A DNA stretch of 16,438 bases from Gemmatimonadota bacterium (lineage in GTDB: Bacteria; Gemmatimonadota; Gemmatimonadetes; Gemmatimonadales; GWC2-71-9). This document shows, in pieces, positions 7,231 to 14,323 of the stretch. The stretch is taken from contig QHUF01000223.1 of assembly GCA_003221075.1 (NCBI GenBank), forward strand, positions 1-16,438. The letters run 5' to 3'. The notes below the pieces were generated by a model, which ran no database searches, was not told where the DNA came from, and worked only from the letters and a program-made list of their open reading frames with translations. Every line of letters starts with the position of its first letter. Position 1 is the first letter of the stretch. The translations under genes and the position numbers were made by a program.

Positions 7231-8318
7231 GGCCGGCGGTCGTCGCGGCGCTGATCGTCACAATCGGCTGCGGGCCGAAACAGCCGCCGCCGTCGTTCGC
7301 TCCCGATCCGGGACTCGTCGAGCAGATCCGCGAGATCCGGATGTCGACGAGCATGCGGGCGTGTCCCGGCGAAGGGTTCGGGGCGGTCTATACTGCCGTC
7401 CTCAACGACGGGTCGCTCGTTCCGTTCGAGACGCGGTACGACAAGGACAATCCACCGCGCCTCCACATCGTGTTTCTGGCGCGCTCGAGCCCTGACGCGA
7501 CCCCCCTCGAGGGCGGTGGTTGGAGCACCTACCGCGATCCGCTCGCCACGGCAATCACGGGCTTCCGCCTCACGGTAGCACTCAAGGCCAAACCGAGCAT
7601 CTCGACGTCGACCGTCGTCGCTCCCGACTACACGTGCCTGCAACACGCATTCGGATTCCGCGGTGCAGGTTCGGGCGCAGGCGGGCCCCAGGTGACCGTG
7701 CGGCTCGGAATCCTGCGATCGCCGTTCTACGACAGGCTGCTCGTCGCGGGGATTGAAGTCGAGGAAGCACCGCCCTACTACGTGCTCGCCGACGCGCGTG
7801 CGGTGCCGCCTTCCGATTGGTTGATCATCGAAGCGCGCGGCTCCCGTGGGTCGCGTGGTGCCGAAGGGGCGGCGGGTGTCGCCGGCACTGACGGACGCGC
7901 GGGTTGTCCCGGCGGAGCCGGCGGCCCGGGGGGCGCGGGCGGCAATGGCAGCGGCGGCGGACCGGGCGGGCGCGGCGGGCAGATCACGATCATCGCGCCC
8001 GCCGAGGAGCCGTTCCTCGCGGGACTCGTCGAGGCACAAGTCCCGGGTGGCGAGGGCGGCGATGGCGGCGCCGGTGGTAAAGGCGGTGCGGGCGGAAAAG
8101 GTGGCGCGGCCGAGCCGGCCACCGACCCGCGCTGCGTCGCCGGTACCGCCGGTGCGGCGGGGCCACCGGGTGCGAAAGGTCAGGATGGGCGCGACGGAGC
8201 GCCGGGCACTCGCCCGCAGATCGTTACGGTGCCGATGCGCGACGTCTGGGGCCAGCGGATTCCGCCGTCACTGGCGGAGCTGATCGACTACCGGCCCGCG
8301 CCCACGCGCCGCCAGTAG
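7227..8318 (+). CDS. Lipoprotein with collagen-like Gly-X-Y segments
   Basis: This 363-residue protein has a lipoprotein-type signal (VVAALIVTIGCGPKQ, lipid cysteine at residue 15). A globular region of about 190 residues follows that I do not recognise; it has two cysteines (MRACPGEGF, YTCLQHAF). A Gly-X-Y tail comes after that: 16 triplets at 205-252 (GSRGSRGAEGAAGVAG...), a 21-residue non-collagen insert (ITIIAPAEEPFLAGLVEAQV plus P), seven GGx triplets at 274-294, an 11-residue break with a cysteine, and eight triplets at 306-329 (GPPGAKGQDGRDG). A short non-repetitive C-terminus of 34 residues ends the protein. Such tails may form triple helices or glycine-rich fibrous surfaces. It follows the PPGH lipoprotein with a 4-base overlap. 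Its last 31 bases overlap the convergent permease gene. Confidence 0.85.
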   Translation: MRPAVVAALIVTIGCGPKQPPPSFAPDPGLVEQIREIRMSTSMRACPGEGFGAVYTAVLNDGSLVPFETRYDKDNPPRLHIVFLARSSPDATPLEGGGWSTYRDPLATAITGFRLTVALKAKPSISTSTVVAPDYTCLQHAFGFRGAGSGAGGPQVTVRLGILRSPFYDRLLVAGIEVEEAPPYYVLADARAVPPSDWLIIEARGSRGSRGAEGAAGVAGTDGRAGCPGGAGGPGGAGGNGSGGGPGGRGGQITIIAPAEEPFLAGLVEAQVPGGEGGDGGAGGKGGAGGKGGAAEPATDPRCVAGTAGAAGPPGAKGQDGRDGAPGTRPQIVTVPMRDVWGQRIPPSLAELIDYRPAPTRRQ

Positions 8319-9664
8319 TAGTAGCCAGGCAGGCCAAACAGAATGATTCCCGCACCGATCGCGGAATCCTTTGGCGTCTCGACGATCGTGTTGGCGACGA
8401 GCCAAATCGCGAACGCGATAAACACGATCGGTGTGACTGGATAGCCCCACGTGCGGTACGGCCGCTCGAGCTGCGGCGCCTTGCGGCGTAAGCGGATGAC
8501 CGCCCCCGCCGACAGGGCGTAGAACACGAACTGTGCGAACACGACATAGGTGGCCAGCTGATCGTAGAGCGGACGCGGCGAGCAGATACCGAAGACGCAC
8601 CTCGGCACCAACGTCAAAACGCTGGCGATCACGCCCTGGGTGACCAGGGCAACAATCGGCGTGCCGTAGCGCGGATGCACCAACCCCTGAGCGCGGAAAA
8701 ACAGCGCTTGCCGCGCCATAGCGTACGGAATGCGTGCCGCGGTCAGGATAATCCCGTTGTTCGCCCCCAAGGTCGAGATCAGAATCGCGGCGACCACCAG
8801 CGTGGCGCCGAGCGAGCCCATGGTCACCTTCGCCGCGTCGGAGGCGACGAGTGCCGACCCCGCCATAGCGCTTGCCCCTAGCACATAAGCGAACGCCACA
8901 CTCGCCAGCACGAACAGCACCATCACCATGACGGTGGAGAGAATGATCGAGCGCGGCAGGTTTCGGCCGGGATTCACGATCTCGCTTCCCACATACGTCG
9001 TTTCGATCCAACCGTCGTACGCCCACAGCACTCCCACCATCGCGACGCCGAACGCGCCTATCCAGTGGCCGACTGGTTCGGACGGCCACAGCGGTTGGAA
9101 ATGCGACACCGATCCGCCGGGAATAACGAACGAGGTCACAATCAAGGCGATCAGTGCGCCGATCTTCAGCGTCGTCAGCACGTTCTGCGTGGTGGCGCCG
9201 AGCCGCACGCCGCGGCAGTTGAGTACCGTCAGGCCAATGATTGAAACAATCGCGATGATGCGGATGCCGGACTCGGACAACGGCGTGAAGAACCCGATGT
9301 ACTTCGCGAATCCCACGGCGATCGCGGTGATCGACGCCGTATTGATGACCGAGAAGTTCGACCAGCCGTACAGAAAGGCCCACACCGTTCCGTAGGCTTC
9401 CCGCAGGTACGCATACTGGCCGCCCGCCTCGGGGTAGGCGGCGGCCAGCTCGGCGACCGACAGCGCCCCCAGCAGCGACACGATCCCGCCTATCACCCAC
9501 ACGAGCGTCATGACCGCCGTTCCCTGGACCGCGGCGGCGACGGTGGCGGGGACGATGAAGATCGCGGACGCGATCATCGTTCCCGCGTTGATCATCACGG
9601 CATCGAAGAGGCCGAGCTCGCGTTTGAGATCGGAGCCAGCCGATGTTTGTGGTGGTGTCGTCAT
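8288..9664 (-). CDS. APC-superfamily amino acid permease (LAT-type)
   Basis: This 458-residue protein has about 12 hydrophobic membrane segments. Near the N-terminus MINAGTMIASAIFIVPATVA matches the TM1 unwound region of APC transporters (usually G[S/T]-IG-SGIF). The segments VAELAAAYPEAGGQYAYLRE, AFLYGWSNF and WAYDGWIETTYVGSEIVNPGRN are characteristic of the LAT/SteT-like branch, which takes up or exchanges neutral amino acids. The tail after RPYRTWGYPVTPIVF is also typical. Its length is normal and no lesion is seen. It lies 27 bases downstream of the Omp85-like gene on the same strand, with a hairpin in the gap that includes the ribosome binding region. The substrate cannot be read; serine, threonine or branched-chain amino acids are possible. 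Confidence 0.93.
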   Translation of the reverse strand: MTTPPQTSAGSDLKRELGLFDAVMINAGTMIASAIFIVPATVAAAVQGTAVMTLVWVIGGIVSLLGALSVAELAAAYPEAGGQYAYLREAYGTVWAFLYGWSNFSVINTASITAIAVGFAKYIGFFTPLSESGIRIIAIVSIIGLTVLNCRGVRLGATTQNVLTTLKIGALIALIVTSFVIPGGSVSHFQPLWPSEPVGHWIGAFGVAMVGVLWAYDGWIETTYVGSEIVNPGRNLPRSIILSTVMVMVLFVLASVAFAYVLGASAMAGSALVASDAAKVTMGSLGATLVVAAILISTLGANNGIILTAARIPYAMARQALFFRAQGLVHPRYGTPIVALVTQGVIASVLTLVPRCVFGICSPRPLYDQLATYVVFAQFVFYALSAGAVIRLRRKAPQLERPYRTWGYPVTPIVFIAFAIWLVANTIVETPKDSAIGAGIILFGLPGYYYWRRVGAGR

Positions 9665-9690
9665 GGGTTCCCAGGCTGAAGCCTGGGCCC
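9665..9690. repeat. Hairpin before the permease start
   Basis: CCCAGGC-TGAA-GCCTGGG (9670-9687) is a perfect 7-bp stem with a four-base loop. GGG/CCC (9665-9667 and 9688-9690) extends it across a two-base bulge. It fills most of the 27-base gap and ends one base from the permease ATG (9664-9662), so it could hide the ribosome binding site or end transcripts from the gene before. No U-tract follows. Confidence 0.7.
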
Positions 9691-9691
9691 G

Positions 9692-11860
9692 TTAGAGCAC
9701 TGTCCTTAAGGACAGTGAATTACTGGGCGCACACTTCAGCGACCGGATTGCGCGCGTGAGGTCGAGCCGGAGCAGCCCGTCCATGAAACTCGCGCCCACG
9801 CCGACGCCGGCTAAGGCTCTCGCGATCGAAAGCTCCTCGCGCGGACCCGCGCGTCCCACGTCGGCGAACAGCACGACGCGCGCCGCGGGCCAGCGGTTCG
9901 CGAGCTCGAGCCGCGCGCGCCAAAACGCGTCTCCTCTCGACGCGTTGCCGCCGTAGCCGCGCAACGTGCCAGGTCCGCCGAGGTACCAGTAGCTCTGCAC
10001 CGGCACCACGCCGTCCGCCATGCCGCCGGCCAGCTCGACCGCGGTCGCCAGGTTAGGGCCGAGCGGCGCGGCGACGCGCACCGTGCTGCTCGCACGCCCA
10101 AACCGATATGTCCCCGCGCCGCCGTCGAGCGTGACATCGGCGGTCCACTGCGGCCGAGCGGGATCGATACCGCGCTGGGTGTGCAGCGTGAGGGACGCGC
10201 CGAACTGGTCCGCCGAGTCGGCGCTGATGTTGGGGCGGAAGACATGATCGTCGTGGAAGGCGTGCGGCACCGAGAAGTCGGTGCGCTTCAGCGCGCGCCG
10301 CTGCCGCTCGGCATACAGACGAATCGTGAAGCGCTGCGGCAAGGTCACCGGCGGTTCGATCGTCAGCTCGGCACCCGTCGAACGGAAGTAGTCGCCGTCA
10401 TCGCGACCCAATAACAGTGCGCCGAGCGAATTCCCGAGCGACAACGATCGCGCGGTCGGATCGACGGTGGCGAGTCGCCGATAGCCCGCGAGCCGGAAGC
10501 GGGCGGTGCCGGTCTCGCGCAGCACGCCCGCGACGAGGTCGGGCTCGCCATCCGAGGTCGCGATGCGGGCGGCACCGTCCAGGCGCAACCGACCTAAATC
10601 GAGTTCACCTCGAGCCCCTAATCCCAAACCCTCGACCCGATCATAGCGCGCCAACCCCCAGCGGGGCGGCCGAGCCTTGAACTGCCACGGCGTGGCCGGA
10701 AGCTTGCCCAGGCCGCGCGTCAGCTCCTCCATCTCACCCTGCGAGATGAGGGTGTCGTTGGCCGATCCAAACGGCGGGGGCAACGCGGTCGTCGAGAGCA
10801 ACGCTGCGGTGTCAGTGGGAATGTTCACACGGACGGCGAAACAGTGACCGTTCCTGCATTTGCACGAGATGCCTTCTTCGCGCGCGTGACAAGCCGCACG
10901 CGCTATCGAATCTTCCTCCGCAGTCGCCGGCGGCGGACGCGGGGCGCGGGGGAGTGCCGTGTCTCCGCTGACTTCGTAATCGTCGTAGCGAAGCTCGTAA
11001 CGCACCGGCATCTGGAGGAACGAACCGGCAGTCGCGACCGCGTCCATCGCGATCAATCGCGGCAACCACCAACGTTCGGCCCACAAGCCGTAATCAATGG
11101 TGAGAAATCGCACCTCGGCACGGATCGGCTTCACAAAACCGGGGATGTCTTTGCCGTCCTCATCGCTGACATCCTGCTCGAAATCGAACGGGCGAGCGGG
11201 GCGGATCAATGCCCGGACGACGCCGTGCGAATCCTCGTCGATCCAAAACGAGCCCGACATCAACCGGAAGTCGAGCCGCCGCGGAATGATCTTCAGCTCG
11301 CGCAGCCGGATCGTGCGACCGTTGGGGAACACGATGACGCTCGAATCGCCCGCGGCGAAGCGGTAGTCGGCTTCGCTGCCCGGCGCGAGCGGATGTCGGA
11401 ACTCGATATCGCGATGCCGGGTCGAATCCCGCGCACTGTCGCTTTTCGATTCGCTTCTACCGAACCCGATCGTGAGGCGATCGTCGGCCGGATCGAATGC
11501 GTAGTCGTCGGCATCACGCTTCAGATCCTCGGGCAATGTGGGCTTGGGAACTGCTGCAGGCACCGATTGCCGCGCCCCGATTACGGTGATCTGCGCGACG
11601 GAGTCGCGCCGCCAATCGATGCGCAGCGCGATCTCGCGGCGGTAGAGCATCCGGTCGCGCCGTAGCGCCCGAATGCCGACGCCGATGCGCTCACGAACCG
11701 TCGTGCGATAAGCGGTGATGGAGCGGTCGATCGTCTCGCGCCGCGAGCGCGCCGCCGCGACGAGCCGGCGCGCGACGGCATCGAGATAGGCGGTGCTGTC
11801 ACCCGTCGTGGCGGGCGACTGGACGGCAAGGACGGCGGTAACGAGGAAAGCGAAGCTCAC
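9692..11860 (-). CDS. Outer-membrane protein with Omp85/D15-like C-terminal barrel
   Basis: This 722-residue protein starts at a GTG with a signal peptide (MSFAFLVTAVLAVQSPA). The N-terminal 320 residues form a periplasmic region (RLVAAARSRRETIDRSITAY; FPNGRTIRLRELKIIPRR; WAERWWLPRLIAMDA) of no family I can name. A cysteine cluster (C324, C333, C335, C340) follows, then a barrel of alternating strands. Near the end GGPGTLRGYGG matches the (V/L)RG(F/Y) loop motif of Omp85/D15 barrels, followed by FWRARLELANRW and VVLFADVGRAG, the usual last strands. The final residues (LKCAPSNSLSLRTVL) do not make the expected strand ending in an aromatic residue; they are encoded by the palindrome at 9698-9717, so the C-terminus is probably replaced. 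The start lies 41 bases from the divergent CPBP gene. Confidence 0.75.
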   Translation of the reverse strand: MSFAFLVTAVLAVQSPATTGDSTAYLDAVARRLVAAARSRRETIDRSITAYRTTVRERIGVGIRALRRDRMLYRREIALRIDWRRDSVAQITVIGARQSVPAAVPKPTLPEDLKRDADDYAFDPADDRLTIGFGRSESKSDSARDSTRHRDIEFRHPLAPGSEADYRFAAGDSSVIVFPNGRTIRLRELKIIPRRLDFRLMSGSFWIDEDSHGVVRALIRPARPFDFEQDVSDEDGKDIPGFVKPIRAEVRFLTIDYGLWAERWWLPRLIAMDAVATAGSFLQMPVRYELRYDDYEVSGDTALPRAPRPPPATAEEDSIARAACHAREEGISCKCRNGHCFAVRVNIPTDTAALLSTTALPPPFGSANDTLISQGEMEELTRGLGKLPATPWQFKARPPRWGLARYDRVEGLGLGARGELDLGRLRLDGAARIATSDGEPDLVAGVLRETGTARFRLAGYRRLATVDPTARSLSLGNSLGALLLGRDDGDYFRSTGAELTIEPPVTLPQRFTIRLYAERQRRALKRTDFSVPHAFHDDHVFRPNISADSADQFGASLTLHTQRGIDPARPQWTADVTLDGGAGTYRFGRASSTVRVAAPLGPNLATAVELAGGMADGVVPVQSYWYLGGPGTLRGYGGNASRGDAFWRARLELANRWPAARVVLFADVGRAGPREELSIARALAGVGVGASFMDGLLRLDLTRAIRSLKCAPSNSLSLRTVL
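9698..9717. repeat. Perfect 20-bp palindrome at the 3' end of the Omp85-like gene
   Basis: CACTGTCCTTAAGGACAGTG reads the same on both strands. It lies inside the last codons of the Omp85-like gene, next to the hairpin at 9665-9690, and may be one mobile or repeated palindromic element with it. An 11-base half copy (AGCACTGTCCT, 9697-9707) recurs at 15933-15943. Confidence 0.85.
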
Positions 11861-11901
11861 GTAGGGGTCTGTACGGACCCGGGTGAAGGATAAGATTCAG
11901 G
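11861..11901. promoter_or_regulatory. Divergent intergenic region with imperfect palindrome
   Basis: Forty-one bases separate the divergent Omp85-like and CPBP genes. GGGTC-TGTACG-GACCC (11865-11880) is a 16-base inverted repeat with one mismatched pair, centred on GTAC, and could be an operator. TAAGAT (11891-11896) lies five bases before the CPBP ATG. AAGGA (11886-11890) is a ribosome binding candidate with rather long spacing of 11 bases. Confidence 0.35.
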
Positions 11902-12542
11902 ATGCTTCGTGCCTATTTCCAGGCCAGCCGAGCTCCCCGCTACAGCCTGCTGTTCGCGTTGCCCCTGTTGATCTTCTATCAGATCCTCGCGGCGCTCGCA
12001 CCGGCGGGACCCGGCGGCATGGGCGTCCGCAATGGCGCCGACGTCATTCTCGAGTCCGTGTTCATCTGGCTCGCCGGCGCCTGGGGCCCGCGTCTCTTCA
12101 TGGTCTGTCTGATCGGCGCCGGCGCCTGGCTCGTCGCCCGGGACGTGCGCGCCCACCGCGACCTGTCGCCCGCGGTGCTCGGGGGCATGCTGCTCGAGAC
12201 GGTCGTACTCTCCCTGGTGTTCGGTGTCGTCGTCGGCGGCCTCACCGCCGCGTTGCTGGGTACCCCTCCGCCACCGATGACGGTGGGGTTTACCGACCAG
12301 CTGGGCCGTTGGACGATGCTGATGTTATCCCTGGGCGCCGGCATTTACGAAGAGCTCTTGTTCCGCGTCGTGCTCGTGGGACTCCTCGCGTGGGGAGCGA
12401 ACAAGCTGCTGGGCTGGCGCCCCCTGGTCGCCGGCATTGCCGCGACCGTGCTCGGCGCGCTCATTTTCTCCGCCTTCCACTATATCGGCCCCCTCGGCGA
12501 TCGCTTCGACCGCTTTACGACGTGTTCCTGTTGCTCCGCTAA
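11902..12542 (+). pseudogene. CPBP (CAAX-type) intramembrane protease, internally deleted and frameshifted
   Basis: The first frame encodes membrane segments (SLLFALPLLIFYQILAAL, AVLGGMLLETVVLSLVFGV), the first catalytic motif EELLFR, and the second, FSAFHYIGPLGDRFD. In CPBP proteases this is normally followed by some 35-45 residues with another helix and a conserved histidine before the end. Here the conserved-looking end LYDVFLLLR followed by a stop (12513-12542) appears at once, in another frame. The sequence CGCTT occurs on both sides of the join (12502-12506 and 12511-12515). I infer an internal deletion that also shifted the frame. In the first frame there is no stop, and reading runs in phase into the next lipoprotein gene. 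The size of the loss is estimated from memory of the family. Confidence 0.75.
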
Positions 12543-12567
12543 ACCGCCGTTCGCTATGTTAGGCGCC

Positions 12568-13095
12568 ATGAAATCCCATCTCGTCAAGCTGGTCGTGCTG
12601 GCCTCGGTCGTGGCCGTGGGCGCGTGCAGTAAGAAACGCACCCGCCGAGCTGAAGTGGTCGAGTGCAGCTCGATCTCGCTCGACGCCAAGGGGACGACGC
12701 TCTGTCTGGTCCAATTGTACAAATGGAAGCTGCCGGACGCGCAGAAGACCGCCGAAGCCCGCGCGCACGAGTTGGATTCTTTGAAGACTTTCCAGGAAGA
12801 TTCCGTCTGGGGACTCAGCGCCGCGAAACACAAGCGCGACTTTCAAGCCTGCCAGCGCGGCACCGAGCCGCTCAACAACTGTCTCCTCGTCGCCGGGTGG
12901 CCCCTCCACCGCGTGCGGCACACCACGGATTCCATGTGGAATGCCGCGCTGCCCCAGCATCGCCGTGAGCTGCAAGCGTGCATGGCCAAGCGCGACTTCA
13001 ATCTGTCGTCGTGCCTGACGCTCTACTACAAATGGGATTCAGATCGGGCCCTCGAGACGGCCGACTCCGTCACTCGCGCGCGGCTGGGGCGCTAG
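12568..13095 (+). CDS. Cysteine-rich lipoprotein with three-fold motif, function unknown
   Basis: This 175-residue protein has a lipoprotein signal (VKLVVLASVVAVGAC, lipid cysteine at 20) followed by SKKRTRR. The mature part holds three related units, each with a pair of cysteines 10-13 residues apart followed by a leucine-rich, W-containing stretch: C33/C46 (CLVQLYKW), C95/C105 (CLLVAGW) and C138/C149 (CLTLYYKW). The second and third units both begin with QAC. Between them are charged helical stretches. Disulfide pairing within units is likely in the periplasm. The ATG at 12568 starts a proper signal peptide, so it is treated as an independent gene although the broken CPBP frame runs into it. 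Its TAG stop is part of a palindrome. I do not recognise the family. Confidence 0.75.
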   Translation: MKSHLVKLVVLASVVAVGACSKKRTRRAEVVECSSISLDAKGTTLCLVQLYKWKLPDAQKTAEARAHELDSLKTFQEDSVWGLSAAKHKRDFQACQRGTEPLNNCLLVAGWPLHRVRHTTDSMWNAALPQHRRELQACMAKRDFNLSSCLTLYYKWDSDRALETADSVTRARLGR

Positions 13096-13115
13096 GGCGC
13101 CCTAGGGCGCCCTAG
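13092..13115. repeat. 24-bp perfect palindrome between convergent genes
   Basis: Two overlapping copies of the 14-base palindrome CTAGGGCGCCCTAG share the central CTAG, giving 24 symmetric bases; equally it is a tandem repeat of GGGCGCCCTA. The first CTAG holds the TAG stop of the lipoprotein (+), and the last CTAG, read on the other strand, holds the TAG stop of the sugar dehydrogenase-like gene (-). It may act as a two-way terminator, though no U-tract is present. Confidence 0.85.
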
Positions 13116-14274
13116 GGCTGACTCACGATCCGGAAGACCGCGCCTTCACCCTGATCCGAACTGACGTATAGCGAGCCGTCCGGCCCGACCGTCAGGCCGG
13201 TCGGGCGATTCTTCGCGCCCAGCGGGCTGACCACGGCACCGGCAAATCCGTCGGCGAAGACTTCGGATGGACCGCTCGCCGCACCGCGCGCGATCGGCAC
13301 GAACATCACCTTGTAGCCGGCCTGCGGCAGTGGGGCGCGATTCCACGACCCGTGAAACGCGATGAACACGCCGCCCCGATACTTGAGCGGGAACTGGCGG
13401 CTGGTGTAGAACGTCATCCCGTCCGGCGCCCAATGTCCCGGGAACGCCACAACCGGACGCGGTGCTGATTCGCAGCGTCCCATCGTCTTGCCGTCGCCGC
13501 CGTACTCCGGCTGCATCACATTCTGGCGACGCCGCCAGTCGTAGTAGCAGTACGGCCAGCCGTAGTCGCCGCCCGCCTCCAACTTGAACACCACCTCGGC
13601 CGGCAGCTCCGCACTCTGCGCATCGTTGTACAGCTTGGGCCAGTTGGCCGCGAGCTGGTCGCGTCCATGCTGAGCGGCAAAGACGGAGCCGGTGCCCGGA
13701 TCCACTGCGAGCGCGACCGCATTGCGCAGCCCGGTGGCGTAGCGCTGGCCGTCGGACTGCGTCTGACCACCGCGCCGGGGATCGAATCGCCAGATGCCGC
13801 CCGCAAAGTCGAGAATGGGACAGGGATCTTGACCAGGGGATTCTGGAGCGCGGTCCTGGACCTGACACGAGTTGGACGGCGCGCCGATGTTCACGTACAA
13901 CTGGCCGTCCGCGCCGATCACGATGCTCTTCGCCGCATGCTCGCGGCGGTTCGTGAGGCCGCTGACGACGGTATCGGGAGCGCCGTTCGGAGTGAGCTGG
14001 CCGACCTGCCAGTGCCAGCGCACGACCGCATCGTTCGTGGCGAAGTAGAGGTATTCCCCGGCGAACGCGATGCCGTTCCCGCCGCCGATGCCCCGTTTTC
14101 CAGGGCGACCATATGCCGGGACGGGCCGATCGATTCGGCCACCACCAGAGCGCAAAAGCCCGGCTGCAACTTCAGACCCGCGTTGTCGGGAGCGCAGACT
14201 GGTTTTCTTATCCTTTCCTGTGGCGTCGGCAGGAGCAGCAACGCGACGCTCGCAAAAAGAAGTGTGCGTGTCAT
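13112..14274 (-). pseudogene. PQQ-dependent sugar (sorbosone) dehydrogenase-like protein, frameshifted
   Basis: The N-terminus (MTRTLLFASVALLLLP, a signal peptide) and first blade (CAPDNAGLKLQPGFCALVVA ... SRHMVALENG) lie in one frame from 14274 to about 14092. The rest (GGGNGIAFAGEYLYFATND ... SIVIGADGQLYVNIG ... GLRNAVALAVDPGTG ... GGDYGWPYCYYD ... FIAFHGSWNRAPLPQAGYK) lies in another frame down to 13112. Both parts match GSDH/sorbosone dehydrogenase-type six-bladed propellers, which oxidise sugars or aldoses in the periplasm with PQQ. Relatives as I remember them have roughly 30-35 more residues between NG and GGGNG, so the join is probably a deletion with a frame change. The second frame is open upstream to 14302, but that extension is out-of-frame shadow of the true N-terminus. 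Activity is doubtful if the lesion is real. Confidence 0.8.
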
Positions 14275-14323
14275 GAGCGAAGAATATAGCTTTCCCGCTC
14301 ACGCCAATGCTCGGGGGTTCGTC
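14275..14323. promoter_or_regulatory. Divergent intergenic region between sugar dehydrogenase-like and M20 genes
   Basis: Forty-nine bases hold both promoters. GAATATAGC lies at 14282-14290: read on the minus strand TATATT (14288-14283) is eight bases before the dehydrogenase ATG; on the plus strand TATAGC (14285-14290) is 33 bases before the GTG of the M20 gene. No -35 box was recognised. Confidence 0.35.

Noticed and set aside
7839..8213. GC-rich tandem repeat as a DNA-level minisatellite
   Set aside because: The periodicity is that of Gly codons every third position with varied X and Y codons, so it is protein-level collagen-like repetition.
8268..9500. Long minus-strand frame overlapping the permease
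   Set aside because: Arg/Gly-rich, no membrane segments; the permease frame is clearly the coding one.
11902..13095. A genuine protease-lipoprotein fusion of 397 residues
   Set aside because: The downstream half starts with its own complete lipoprotein signal peptide and the protease tail is found in another frame, so the fusion is a by-product of a lesion.
13667..14323. A long N-terminal extension of the M20 protein
   Set aside because: It would run antisense through the sugar dehydrogenase-like gene and place the signal peptide in mid-protein.
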